Below, one piece after another: positions 39,195 through 47,511 of a stretch of 64,000 nucleotides of DNA (positions within the stretch are counted from its first letter, which is position 1; the number at the start of each line of letters is the position of its first letter). The position numbers were made by a program, and so were the translations under genes. This stretch comes from Natronomonas salinimetallica (lineage in GTDB: Archaea; Halobacteriota; Halobacteria; Halobacteriales; Haloarculaceae): NCBI RefSeq assembly GCF_013839515.1, contig NZ_JACDNQ010000005.1:62001-126000 (forward strand), read 5' to 3'. The notes under the pieces were generated by a model that worked only from the letters and a program-made list of their open reading frames with translations, made no database searches and was not told where the DNA came from.

Positions 39195-41232
39195 CGATCT
39201 CACCCCCGAGGGGTGTGTCCGGCGCGTCCGTCTCGACCACCGTCATCTCCCCGTGTTCGCGCGATTCCCGACCGTCTTGATACGTTATCGTTACGTCCAT
39301 CTCCACGGTTTCCGCGCCGCTGTAGATCCCCTCGATCAGTTCCTGATATCGGCCAGTCACGACCTCGCGTCTGATCTTGCCGGTCCGGGTCAACTCGCCG
39401 TCGTCGGCGTCGAACTCCTTGAACAGGATCACGAACCGGTCGATGCTCGGGCCTTCGAGTCGCTCGTTGGTGTCCTCGACGACGCCGCGGATCAACTCCA
39501 AGACTGGTTCCTTCTGTGTGAGGTCCTTATAGCCCGCATACTGGATGTCGCGCTGGTCGGCCCACTCGGCGACGTTGTCGAAGCGGACGTTCAGTATGCC
39601 GGCCAGTGATTCCCGGCCGTCGCCGACGATGAGCGCCTCCTTTATGTAGGGGTTGAACTTGAGTTTCGTCTCGACGCTGATCGGCGCAACGGCGGTGCCG
39701 TCGGACAGTTCCATCACGTCGTCCATCCGGTCGAAGACCTTGATGTGTCCGTCCTCCGTGATCGCGCCGAAGTCGTCGGTGTGGAGCCACTCGCCCTCCA
39801 GGGCCTCCTCGGTCTTTTCGGGTTGGTTGTAGTATCCCGAAGTGACGACCGGCCCGCGGACGACAAGTTCCCCCTCGGGGGTGATCCCGACGCGGACGTT
39901 CGGGAACACTTCGCCGACGGTCTCGACCTGGATGTCGTCACCGCGGTGCATCGTCACGAACCCGCACACCTCGGATTGGCCCCAGATCTGTTTCAACGGT
40001 AGCCCGAGCGCGTGGTAGTACTGGAAGTGGTCCTCACCGAGGGGGCCACCACCGGTATAGACGTTCTTGGCCCGCTTGAGGCCGATCTTGTCGAGGATCG
40101 GTCGGTAGGCACTCCAGTAGGCGACCCAGTGTTTGAACCGGAGCGTCGCCGGGGGCTCTCGGTCCCGTTTGTCGCCGGTGACGTACTCCGCGTACTGCTC
40201 GCCGATATCCATCGCCTTCTCGTAGACCCACCGCTTCAGGCGCGTGGTGTTTTCGATCTTGGCTTTGACGTCGGCGACCCAGCTCTCGTAGGTCTGTGGC
40301 GACGAGAAGATGATCTCGGGGCCGATCTCGCGGAGGTCCTCGCTTTCGGTCTCGGGCTGTTCGGGGAAGTTCGCCGTCCAGCCGCCGACGAACGCCGCCG
40401 CGACGAGGATCATCTGCTCGCCGACCCACGCCATCGGGAGATACGAGAAGTAATCCGACTCCTTCGGCAGCGGATCGATCTCGATCGCCGCCTTCGCCAG
40501 GTTGAGAAAGTTGAAGTGCGTCAGCTTCACCCGCTTCGGCATCCCGGTCGTCCCCGACGTCGGCGACAACATCGCGGGGGTCTCCGCGTCGACGTCCCTG
40601 ATCCGCGCTTCGAGGTCCGCGTTCGTCACCTCGCCGTCCTCGAAGCGCTTCCTGCCGCGGGCTTCGATCTCCTCGTAGCTCACGACGGGGACCGCGGTAT
40701 CGTCGTATCGGAACATCCCCTTCTCGTCTCGGTAGATGATCGTCTCGAGGGAGGGCGACCTGTCGGCGACCTCGAGGAGTTTGTCGACCATCTCTTGATC
40801 CTCGGCGTAGGCGACCTTCGGCGAGAGGAGTTCGAGTTGGTTGCCGATGGCCTCCGGCAGCATGTCCTCGTAGTTCGGCGCGGCCATTCCGCCGAGCGTC
40901 TGTGCGCCCATCCAGGTCCACAGTTGGTGGGGGCGGTTGTACCCGATGGTGAACGCGATGTCGCCCTCGCCGAAGCCGAGCGTTTCGAGCCCCATCGCGA
41001 CGTGTTTGACCCGGTCGTAGTACTCCCGCCAGGTGAACTCCTGCCAGACACCGTAGCGTTTCCACCGCAGCGCAACGTCCTCGCCGTTCTCCTGGACGTG
41101 ATCGAGCAGGATCTCCGGAAGCGCGGTATCCTCGATGGTGTCGACGTCGCCCTCGGGGGGTTCGGCGATCCGCTCTACCGTCGGCCCTCCGTCGGCGTCG
41201 GCGTCGGCGAAGCCCTCTTCGGCGTTCGCCAT
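39187..41232 (-). CDS. Long-chain-type acyl-CoA synthetase inside the Liv operon
   Basis: The 681-residue protein is an ANL-family acyl-CoA synthetase of the FadD15-like group. The A3 loop is SPTSGTTGMPKRVKLTH (about residues 225-241; the usual G after PK is R), with GWTANFPE, YTGGGPLGEDHFQYYHALG, IWGQSEVCGFVT and WLHTDDFGAITEDGHIKVFDR following, and LTRTGKIRRE at the C terminus. It activates a carboxylate to acyl-CoA. The gene sits between livG (1 nt) and livH (8 nt overlap), so its product is made with the transporter. That suggests the imported ligand is a carboxylic acid that is trapped as its CoA ester. Confidence 0.9.
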   Translation of the reverse strand: MANAEEGFADADADGGPTVERIAEPPEGDVDTIEDTALPEILLDHVQENGEDVALRWKRYGVWQEFTWREYYDRVKHVAMGLETLGFGEGDIAFTIGYNRPHQLWTWMGAQTLGGMAAPNYEDMLPEAIGNQLELLSPKVAYAEDQEMVDKLLEVADRSPSLETIIYRDEKGMFRYDDTAVPVVSYEEIEARGRKRFEDGEVTNADLEARIRDVDAETPAMLSPTSGTTGMPKRVKLTHFNFLNLAKAAIEIDPLPKESDYFSYLPMAWVGEQMILVAAAFVGGWTANFPEQPETESEDLREIGPEIIFSSPQTYESWVADVKAKIENTTRLKRWVYEKAMDIGEQYAEYVTGDKRDREPPATLRFKHWVAYWSAYRPILDKIGLKRAKNVYTGGGPLGEDHFQYYHALGLPLKQIWGQSEVCGFVTMHRGDDIQVETVGEVFPNVRVGITPEGELVVRGPVVTSGYYNQPEKTEEALEGEWLHTDDFGAITEDGHIKVFDRMDDVMELSDGTAVAPISVETKLKFNPYIKEALIVGDGRESLAGILNVRFDNVAEWADQRDIQYAGYKDLTQKEPVLELIRGVVEDTNERLEGPSIDRFVILFKEFDADDGELTRTGKIRREVVTGRYQELIEGIYSGAETVEMDVTITYQDGRESREHGEMTVVETDAPDTPLGGEIDG

Positions 41233-41233
41233 C

Positions 41234-42055
41234 TCAGTCGACCCCCGTGTAGATGTTCTGTACCTCCGGATCGGCGGTCACGTCCTCGGGTGTGCCACGG
41301 GCGATGACGCCGCCCTTGTTGAGGACGATCATCCGTCCCGAGACGTCCGTAACGACCTCGAGATCGTGTTCGATCATCACGAGCGTCAGGTCCTCCGCCT
41401 CGTTGAGGTCCGCCAGAAACCGGACCATATCGTACTTTTCATCGAAGGTCAGCCCGCTCATCGCCTCGTCGAGCAACAGGACGTCGGGGTCCAACGCGAG
41501 CGTCCGAGCGAGGTCGACCCGCCGCTGGATGCCGAGCGGGAGGCTCGAAACCGTGCTGTGTCGGTACTCCCACAGCTCGAGGTAGTCGATGATCTCCTCG
41601 ACGCGGCGCATGTTCTCGGCTTCGATGCCGCGGCCGGCACCGTAGAACACGAGCGCCGAGAGGAGGCTCGGCCGCTCTTTGACCGCCTGCACGGTCATGA
41701 CGTTCTCGAGGACGTCCTCCTCCTCGAACAGTTCGAGCCCCTGAAACGTCCGCCCAAGCCCCTTTCGCGCCCGGCGGTGGGCGGGGTCCGTGGTGACGTC
41801 CTCGCCATCGAAGAAGATCTCGCCGCCGGTGTCGGGGTCGTAGAACCCGTTGAGGACGTTCAAAAGCGTCGTCTTGCCGGCCCCGTTCGGGCCGACGATC
41901 GAGACCCACTCGCCCTCGTCGATACCGATCGAGACGTCGTCGCAGGCGGTGATCGCGCCGAAGGTCTTGGTTACGTTGCGGCACCCGAGCATGGCCTCTT
42001 CGGGGGGGACGTAGGGGCCGGCCCGTAGCCGCGTCTGTGGCTCCTTCGTGCTCAT
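41234..42055 (-). CDS. livG: ABC transporter ATPase LivG
   Basis: The 273-residue ATPase has Walker A GPNGAGKTT (about residues 56-64), the LivG-specific long insert FQGLELFEEEDVLENVM, signature SLPLGIQRRVDLARTLA, Walker B VLLLDEAMSGL and the H-loop VMIEHDLEVV. The first about 20 residues are an extra acidic/Arg tail. It is the first of two ATPases of the Liv-type importer. The intergenic space to livF is made almost entirely of a 31 bp tandem array that includes this start codon (42053-42055). Confidence 0.92.
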   Translation of the reverse strand: MSTKEPQTRLRAGPYVPPEEAMLGCRNVTKTFGAITACDDVSIGIDEGEWVSIVGPNGAGKTTLLNVLNGFYDPDTGGEIFFDGEDVTTDPAHRRARKGLGRTFQGLELFEEEDVLENVMTVQAVKERPSLLSALVFYGAGRGIEAENMRRVEEIIDYLELWEYRHSTVSSLPLGIQRRVDLARTLALDPDVLLLDEAMSGLTFDEKYDMVRFLADLNEAEDLTLVMIEHDLEVVTDVSGRMIVLNKGGVIARGTPEDVTADPEVQNIYTGVD

Positions 42056-42189
42056 GGATTCAGGTACATGGATTTAATGCGCTCATGGATTCAGGTACAT
42101 GGATTTAATGCGCTCATGGATTCAGGTACATGGATTTGGTACGCTCATAGGTTCAGGTACATGGATTTGGTACGCTCATGGATTCAGGT
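42051..42189. repeat. 31 bp tandem array, 4.5 copies, joining livF stop and livG start
   Basis: Units starting CTCATGGATTCAGGTACATG begin at 42051, 42082, 42113 and 42144, with a partial one at 42175. The first holds the livG start codon and the last the livF stop codon (42184-42186). The ancestral spacing was probably one unit; array growth has pushed the two coupled genes apart. There are no spacers, so it is not a CRISPR. Confidence 0.92.
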
Positions 42190-43023
42190 GTATCGCTTGC
42201 GGATCTTGTAGTGTCGGATATCCGAGTACCGGCTTTCCTCGCTGGACGTGCCGAGATAGAACTCCTTGATCTCCTCGCGGTCGACCAACACGTCCGCGGG
42301 ATCGTTGAGTTCGATCTGCCCGTTCTCGAGGACGTAGCCGTAGTCGGCGATCTCCAGGGTCCGTTTGGCGTTCTGGTCGGCGATGATCATCGTGATGTCC
42401 TCCTTGCGGTTGATCTCCCGGAGCGTCTCGTAGATGTCCTGGACCAACTTCGGTGCGAGTCCGAGCGAGGGCTCATCGAGCAACAGCAGGTTCGGTCGAT
42501 GAATGAGCGCGCGGGCGATGACGAGCATCTGCTGTTCGCCCCCGCTCGTATAGCCCGCCTGTACGTCGAGGAGCCCTTCGAGTTGTGGGAAGTACTCGAA
42601 CGCGAGTTCGTAATCGGATGTATCGTAACGGATCCGCCGACCCTCCCGATAGAGCCCACAGCGGAGGTTCTCCTCGACGGTCAGGTCCGGAAAGACCCGT
42701 CGCCCCTCGAGAATGTGTGTGATACCCCGGTCGACCATCTCCTTCGTCTGGAAGTTCGTGACCCGCTCGCCCTCGTAGTAGACGTCACCCCGGGTCACTT
42801 CGCCGCGTTCGCTGCGCCCGATGCCGGAGATCATCTTCAGGATCGTCGACTTGCCGGCTCCGTTCGGCCCGAGCAACGCGACGATGTCGCCGCGGTTCGC
42901 CTCCATCGAGACACCCTGGACGGCCAGGAAGTTCCGGTCGTAGACGATTTCGGCGTTGTCGAGTTCGACGACCGGGTGGTCCTCGCCACCCGCCGCCTCC
43001 GATCGGGATCCAGTCTCGCTCAT
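42184..43023 (-). CDS. livF: ABC transporter ATPase LivF
   Basis: The 279-residue ATPase shows Walker A GPNGAGKST (about residues 53-61), the LivF feature RGITHILEGRRVFPDLTVEENL (in parts), signature YTSGGEQQMLVIARALI, Walker B LLLLDEPSLGLAP and the following ADQNAKRTLEIADYGYVLENG. It heterodimerises with LivG on LivHM. Its start lies 1 nt after the substrate-binding-protein gene's stop. The C-terminal YKIRKRYT end lies in the first copy of the 31 bp array. Confidence 0.93.
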   Translation of the reverse strand: MSETGSRSEAAGGEDHPVVELDNAEIVYDRNFLAVQGVSMEANRGDIVALLGPNGAGKSTILKMISGIGRSERGEVTRGDVYYEGERVTNFQTKEMVDRGITHILEGRRVFPDLTVEENLRCGLYREGRRIRYDTSDYELAFEYFPQLEGLLDVQAGYTSGGEQQMLVIARALIHRPNLLLLDEPSLGLAPKLVQDIYETLREINRKEDITMIIADQNAKRTLEIADYGYVLENGQIELNDPADVLVDREEIKEFYLGTSSEESRYSDIRHYKIRKRYT

Positions 43024-43024
43024 C

Positions 43025-44290
43025 TCAGGGAAGCCAGTCCTCCCGGCGTTCGAGTTCGATCATCTTGTCGGGCACCATCTCGCCGTCCTCGATCACGTAC
43101 GTCTGCCCGCTCATCGTCGGTCGGCGGTCGCCCTCCTGGTAGTCGTAGGTCTCGGGCAACAGCCCCCAGGCATCGAAATCGTCCATCTCGAAGAGCGCCT
43201 CGCGGACGTTCGCCCCCTCGTTGGGATCCAGCCCCATCTCCTGGGCCTGCTGGATCGCCTCGACGGCCAAGAGCGCGTGGACGACGCCGCGGACGTAATT
43301 GATGTTGGCGATCTCGGGGTCGTCCATCTCGTGGCCCTCCCGCTCGAAGGAGTCCTCGATGATCTCCCACCCGCGGGCGTCGGAGTCTCTCGCCTGCGCG
43401 AACGAGACGTTCGAGTTGACGTATCTGACCCCCTCGAACAGCTCCGGGGCGGTCTGTGCCCGGAACTCGTCGACGGTCCAGGTCAGCCCCATCACCGTGA
43501 TGTCGGACTCGCGCTCCTGGATGGAACTCAAAAGCACCTGCATCGGCGCGGCGGTATTCTGGTGGATGAGGTAGTCGACGCCGTTGTCTTCGGCCCGCTG
43601 GACCTGCGTACCGGCGCTGTTGGCGTCGAGTTCGAGGGCGATGTTGTCGGCCACCTCCAGGCCGAGTTCCTCGGCGTAGGCCTCCCCGCCCTCGACCGGT
43701 GCCTCACCGAAGGGGGTCGTATTGTGGATGTACGCGATCGTCGCGTCCGGGTCGTTATTCGAGATCCACTGGAGGTGGGCGCGTCCCTGGCTCGTGTAAT
43801 CGAGATTGGCGAAGAAGTTGTACCCGGTCTCCGCCGCCAACAGACCGTCCGAGTACGACGCCGAGATATAGACGATCTCGTCGGCAGCTACGTCGCTTGC
43901 GAGCGCCTCGGTGTCCGCGGTTCCCCAGCCGATGATGATCGGCGGGTTCTCGTTGGAGGTATAGCTGTCGTAGCGCTGTTGGGCCTGGGGCACCTCGTAG
44001 GCGTAGTCCACCCAGTCGTGGACGATCGGCTCGTCGAGGACGTCGTTTTCGTTGATCCACGCCATCGCATCGCGTGACCCGACTCCCGTCGGACGACCGA
44101 CGTCCGCCGTTCCGCCACTCAGATCGTAGAGGGCTGGAACCCGGATCCCGTCCTCGCCGTCCCCATTGCCGCCGCCGGAGCAGCCGGCGACCGTGACCAT
44201 CGTCGCCGCGGCCACGGCACCACCGGCTCTGTCGAGGAACCGCCGTCGGCTGTGGACGGGAGATTCGGGGGCACTGTCGTCTACATTCAT
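43025..44290 (-). CDS. livK: Substrate-binding lipoprotein of the Liv-type importer
   Basis: The 421-residue periplasmic-binding protein belongs to the peptidase/Leu-Ile-Val-binding family (Peripla_BP_6). A Tat signal SRRRFLDRAG (residues 14-23) and a lipobox VAGC (Cys37) predict Tat export and lipid anchoring outside the cell, as usual in haloarchaea. Family segments are VPALYDLSGGTADVGRPTG, ENPPIIIGWGTADTEALAS and VMGLTWTVDEF. The ATG at 44290 is chosen over 44305 because the TATA box at 44321-44330 would place the transcript start between them. This gene opens the operon livK-livF-livG-acyl-CoA synthetase-livH-livM. Confidence 0.88.
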   Translation of the reverse strand: MNVDDSAPESPVHSRRRFLDRAGGAVAAATMVTVAGCSGGGNGDGEDGIRVPALYDLSGGTADVGRPTGVGSRDAMAWINENDVLDEPIVHDWVDYAYEVPQAQQRYDSYTSNENPPIIIGWGTADTEALASDVAADEIVYISASYSDGLLAAETGYNFFANLDYTSQGRAHLQWISNNDPDATIAYIHNTTPFGEAPVEGGEAYAEELGLEVADNIALELDANSAGTQVQRAEDNGVDYLIHQNTAAPMQVLLSSIQERESDITVMGLTWTVDEFRAQTAPELFEGVRYVNSNVSFAQARDSDARGWEIIEDSFEREGHEMDDPEIANINYVRGVVHALLAVEAIQQAQEMGLDPNEGANVREALFEMDDFDAWGLLPETYDYQEGDRRPTMSGQTYVIEDGEMVPDKMIELERREDWLP

Positions 44291-44320
44291 GCTATCACGG
44301 TCCATACATACATACCATAT

Positions 44321-44330
44321 TATTTAAATC
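44321..44330 (-). promoter_or_regulatory. TATA box of the Liv operon
   Basis: GATTTAAATA on the minus strand lies about 35 nt from the preferred livK ATG, in an AT-rich tract (44303-44337) that stands out in this GC-rich region. Confidence 0.6.
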
Positions 44331-44380
44331 ATTTGTTTGGGTGGGAGTACCCAACACGGCCACCGCGGCGGGACGGCGTA

Positions 44381-44451
44381 CCGACGTCGTCTCGGCCCTC
44401 GTCCGTCCGACGTCGTCTCGGCCCTCGTCCGTCCGACGTCGTCTCGCCCAC
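44381..44451. repeat. 26 bp tandem repeat, 2.7 copies, upstream of livK/acyl-CoA dehydrogenase
   Basis: CCGACGTCGTCTCGGCCCTC units start at 44381, 44407 and 44433 in the divergent spacer between livK and the acyl-CoA dehydrogenase gene. Regular spacing close to two to three DNA turns would allow a multi-site operator, but it may just be slippage. Confidence 0.85.
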
Positions 44452-44531
44452 GACCGGAACGCTCCGTCTCCCACCGTCCGGGGCACAAACTACTAATGTA
44501 ATGAACGACCGAATAGGGACGAGGAACGACT

Positions 44532-45698
44532 ATGACATTCGAGACGAGTGCCGAACACTCGATGATCTCCTCGACGGCGACGGAGATCGCGACCGAGTTC
44601 GGCCCGAAATACTGGCGAGAACGGGAAGAAAACGGGGAGTTCGCCGAGGACTTCTGGAACGAGCTCGGGGAGGCCGGCTTCCATGGCCTCCTCGTCCCCG
44701 AGGAGTACGGCGGAGCCGGCATGGGGATGGCCGAACTCGGCGTGGCGATGGAGACGCTGTGTTCGGAGGGCTGTGGGATGGCCGGCACGTGGTATCTCGT
44801 ATTGACGGCCGGGATGGCGACGGTCGGGTTGAACGAGCACGGAACGGACGAACAAAGAGAGCGGTATCTGACCGACATCGCCGTCGGGGACCGGAACTTC
44901 TCGATCGGAATCACGGAGCCCGAAGCCGGCACGAACACGCTCAACGTCGCGACCCGAGCCGAGAAAGACGGCGACGAGTACGTCCTCAACGGCCAGAAAG
45001 CCTGGATCACCTTCTCGGATCGCGCCGACGACATGATCCTCGTCACCCGAACCACGCCCCGCGAGTCGGCCGACCACGGGACTGACGGGATCACGCTGTT
45101 CGTCGTCGACATGGATTCGTCCGGGATCGACGTCTCCCCGATCGAGAAACACGCGATGAACTACTCGAAGTCCTGTGAGGTGTTTTTGAACGACGTCCGC
45201 GTTCCGGAGGAGAACGTCCTCGGCGAGCGCGACGACGGCTGGTGGGCGCTCGTCAGCATGCTCAATCCCGAGCGGATCGGCTTCGCCGCCGCGGCGACCG
45301 GGATCGGCAAACTCGCCGCCCACACGGCTATCGACTACGCGAACGACCGGGAGGTATTCGGCGAGCCGATCGGAACCCACCAGGCGGTCTCGTTCCCGGT
45401 CGCGAAACCGTACGCACGCATGGAGGCCGCAGCCCAGATGCGACGGAAGGCCGAGCGGCTCTACGATCAGGACAAGCCCTGTGGATACGAATCGAACGTC
45501 GCGAAGGCGACGGCCGTCGAGGCCGGCATCGAGACGGTCAAACAGTCGATGCAGGCCTTCGGCGGGTGGGGGTACGCCACCGAGTACGACGTCGAGCGCT
45601 GGTGGCGCGAGATCAATCTCACCCGGCTTGCCCCCGTCACCCAGCAGATGGCGTACAACCACATCAGCCAGGAGATCGGCTTCCCGAAGTCGTATTGA
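44532..45698 (+). CDS. Acyl-CoA dehydrogenase
   Basis: The 388-residue flavoenzyme introduces a double bond into acyl-CoA and passes electrons to ETF. Motifs are SIGITEPEAGTNTLNVATRAEKDG (in parts, about residues 117-140), ERIGFAAAATGIGK, and MQAFGGWGYATEYDVERWWRE (about 340-360). The catalytic Glu of the common IYEGTSEIQ motif is not found at the C terminus, where it reads TRLAPVTQQMAYNHI, so the base must lie elsewhere or the enzyme is atypical. The gene starts the cluster with biotin carboxylase (3 nt gap), carboxyltransferase and MaoC, all on one strand. Confidence 0.88.
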   Translation: MTFETSAEHSMISSTATEIATEFGPKYWREREENGEFAEDFWNELGEAGFHGLLVPEEYGGAGMGMAELGVAMETLCSEGCGMAGTWYLVLTAGMATVGLNEHGTDEQRERYLTDIAVGDRNFSIGITEPEAGTNTLNVATRAEKDGDEYVLNGQKAWITFSDRADDMILVTRTTPRESADHGTDGITLFVVDMDSSGIDVSPIEKHAMNYSKSCEVFLNDVRVPEENVLGERDDGWWALVSMLNPERIGFAAAATGIGKLAAHTAIDYANDREVFGEPIGTHQAVSFPVAKPYARMEAAAQMRRKAERLYDQDKPCGYESNVAKATAVEAGIETVKQSMQAFGGWGYATEYDVERWWREINLTRLAPVTQQMAYNHISQEIGFPKSY

Positions 45699-45701
45699 AC
45701 C

Positions 45702-47504
45702 ATGTTCGAGAAACTACTCGTCGCCAACCGCGGCGAGATCGCGGTCCGCGTGATGGCCGCCTGTGAGGAACTCGGCGTCGAGACCGTCGCCGTCTACAGC
45801 GATGCCGACCGCCACGCCGGCCACGTCGAATACGCCGACGAGGCGTACAACGTCGGCCCCGCCCCGGCGGCCGAATCGTATCTCGATGGCGAGGCGATTG
45901 TCGGGGCTGCCGAACGCGCGGGTGCGGACGCGATCCACCCCGGCTACGGGTTCCTCGCGGAGAACGCTGACTTCGCCCGGCGCGTCGAGGCGGCCGACGG
46001 GATCACCTGGGTCGGCCCCGAGAGCGGGACGATGGAGCGGCTGGGTGAAAAGACGAAAGCCCGGACGGTCATGTCCGAGGCCGGCGTCCCCGTCGTTCCG
46101 GGGACGAACGAACCGGTCGAGAGCGCCGATGCGGTCAGAGAGCTCGGCGAGGAGTACGGCTACCCGATCGCGATCAAAGCCGAGGGCGGCGGCGGCGGCC
46201 GCGGCATGAAGATCGTCCAGGAGGCCGGGGAGGTCGACGACGCGCTCGACGCCGCGAAACGGGAGGGCGAGGCGTACTTCGACAACGACGCCGTCTACGT
46301 CGAGAAGTATCTCGATTCGCCGAAACACATCGAGGTACAGGTGCTCGCGGACGAACACGGCACCGTCCGTCACCTCGGCGAGCGGGACTGTTCGCTCCAG
46401 CGCCGACACCAGAAGGTCATAGAGGAGGCACCGAGCCCGGCGCTGTCTGCGGAACTCCGCGAGGAGATCGGCGAGGCGGCCAGACGCGGCGTGGGCGAAG
46501 CCGGCTATACGAACGCCGGAACCGTCGAGTTCCTCGTCGAGGACGGCGGTGCGTCGGAGACGCACCGGGGAGGCGGCGGCGAAGCCGCCGGACCGCAGTT
46601 CTACTTTATGGAGGTCAACACCCGGATCCAGGTCGAACACACCGTCACGGAGGCGGTGACGGGGATCGACATCGTCGCCTGGCAGATCCGGGTCGCCGCC
46701 GGCGAGACGCTCGATTTCGAGCAGGACGACGTCGAGATCGACGGCCATGCGATCGAGTTCCGGATCAACGCCGAGAACCCGGCCGCGGAGTTCGCCCCGA
46801 CGCCCGGGCCGCTCGAGACGTACGATCCGCCGAGCAGCGTCGGCGTCCGACTGGACCACGCGGTCGCACAGGGTGACGAGATCGGCGGCGACTACGACTC
46901 GATGATCGGGAAGCTGATCGTCCACGCACCCGACCGCGAGCGCTGTGTCCGCCGCTCTGCGCGCGCGTTGAAACACTTCGACGTCGAGGGCGTCCACACG
47001 ACGATCCCGTTCCATCGGCTCATGCTCGCGGATGCGACGTTCCGCGGCGGCGACCACACGACGAAGTACCTCGACGAGGAGCTCGATCCCGAGCGATTGA
47101 GCGAGGCGGTCGATCGGTGGGGCTCCGACGGCGGGTCCCGAGCGCCGTCGACGACGTCGGCACAGACACTGACCGTCGAGGTCGATGGCCGGCGGTTCGA
47201 CGTGCTCGTCGAGGACGGCCTCGTCGAGGCGGCGTCAGGTGGCGACAGCGCGGATGGCGGTAGTGAGGGCAGCGGCGTCTCCGCCGCGGAGGCCGGCGCG
47301 ATCACCGCCGAGATGCAGGGAACGATCCTCTCGACCGAGGTCGAGGTCGGCGAGACGGTCTCCGCGGGCGACGTCGTCTGCGTGCTCGAAGCGATGAAGA
47401 TGGAAAACGACGTCATCGCGGCGTCGGGCGGTATCGTCGCCGAGATCGCGGTCTCGGAGGGCGACTCCGTCGATATGGGCGATACGTTGGTGCTCCTGGA
47501 GTGA
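45702..47504 (+). CDS. Acyl-CoA carboxylase alpha subunit (biotin carboxylase-BCCP)
   Basis: The 600-residue protein has biotin carboxylase domains (about 1-450: [18 protein letters not shown]-grasp loop [10 protein letters not shown] at about 164-173, [14 protein letters not shown] at about 303-316) and a C-terminal biotinyl domain with the attachment Lys in [10 protein letters not shown] (about 562-571). It carboxylates its own biotin with bicarbonate and ATP. An insert of about 16 Gly/Glu-rich residues lies between VEFLVEDG and [10 protein letters not shown] (about residues 284-300), where most homologues have none. It is co-transcribed with the carboxyltransferase gene. Confidence 0.92.
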   Translation: MFEKLLVANRGEIAVRVMAACEELGVETVAVYSDADRHAGHVEYADEAYNVGPAPAAESYLDGEAIVGAAERAGADAIHPGYGFLAENADFARRVEAADGITWVGPESGTMERLGEKTKARTVMSEAGVPVVPGTNEPVESADAVRELGEEYGYPIAIKAEGGGGGRGMKIVQEAGEVDDALDAAKREGEAYFDNDAVYVEKYLDSPKHIEVQVLADEHGTVRHLGERDCSLQRRHQKVIEEAPSPALSAELREEIGEAARRGVGEAGYTNAGTVEFLVEDGGASETHRGGGGEAAGPQFYFMEVNTRIQVEHTVTEAVTGIDIVAWQIRVAAGETLDFEQDDVEIDGHAIEFRINAENPAAEFAPTPGPLETYDPPSSVGVRLDHAVAQGDEIGGDYDSMIGKLIVHAPDRERCVRRSARALKHFDVEGVHTTIPFHRLMLADATFRGGDHTTKYLDEELDPERLSEAVDRWGSDGGSRAPSTTSAQTLTVEVDGRRFDVLVEDGLVEAASGGDSADGGSEGSGVSAAEAGAITAEMQGTILSTEVEVGETVSAGDVVCVLEAMKMENDVIAASGGIVAEIAVSEGDSVDMGDTLVLLE

Positions 47505-47511
47505 TATACAG

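Noticed and set aside
45714-47057. 447-codon minus-strand frame opposite the biotin carboxylase
   Set aside because: The plus-strand carboxylase matches its family throughout. The antisense frame has no domain and is a codon-bias shadow; the same applies to 32562-34082, 40012-41307, 47413-48756 and 53754-56120.
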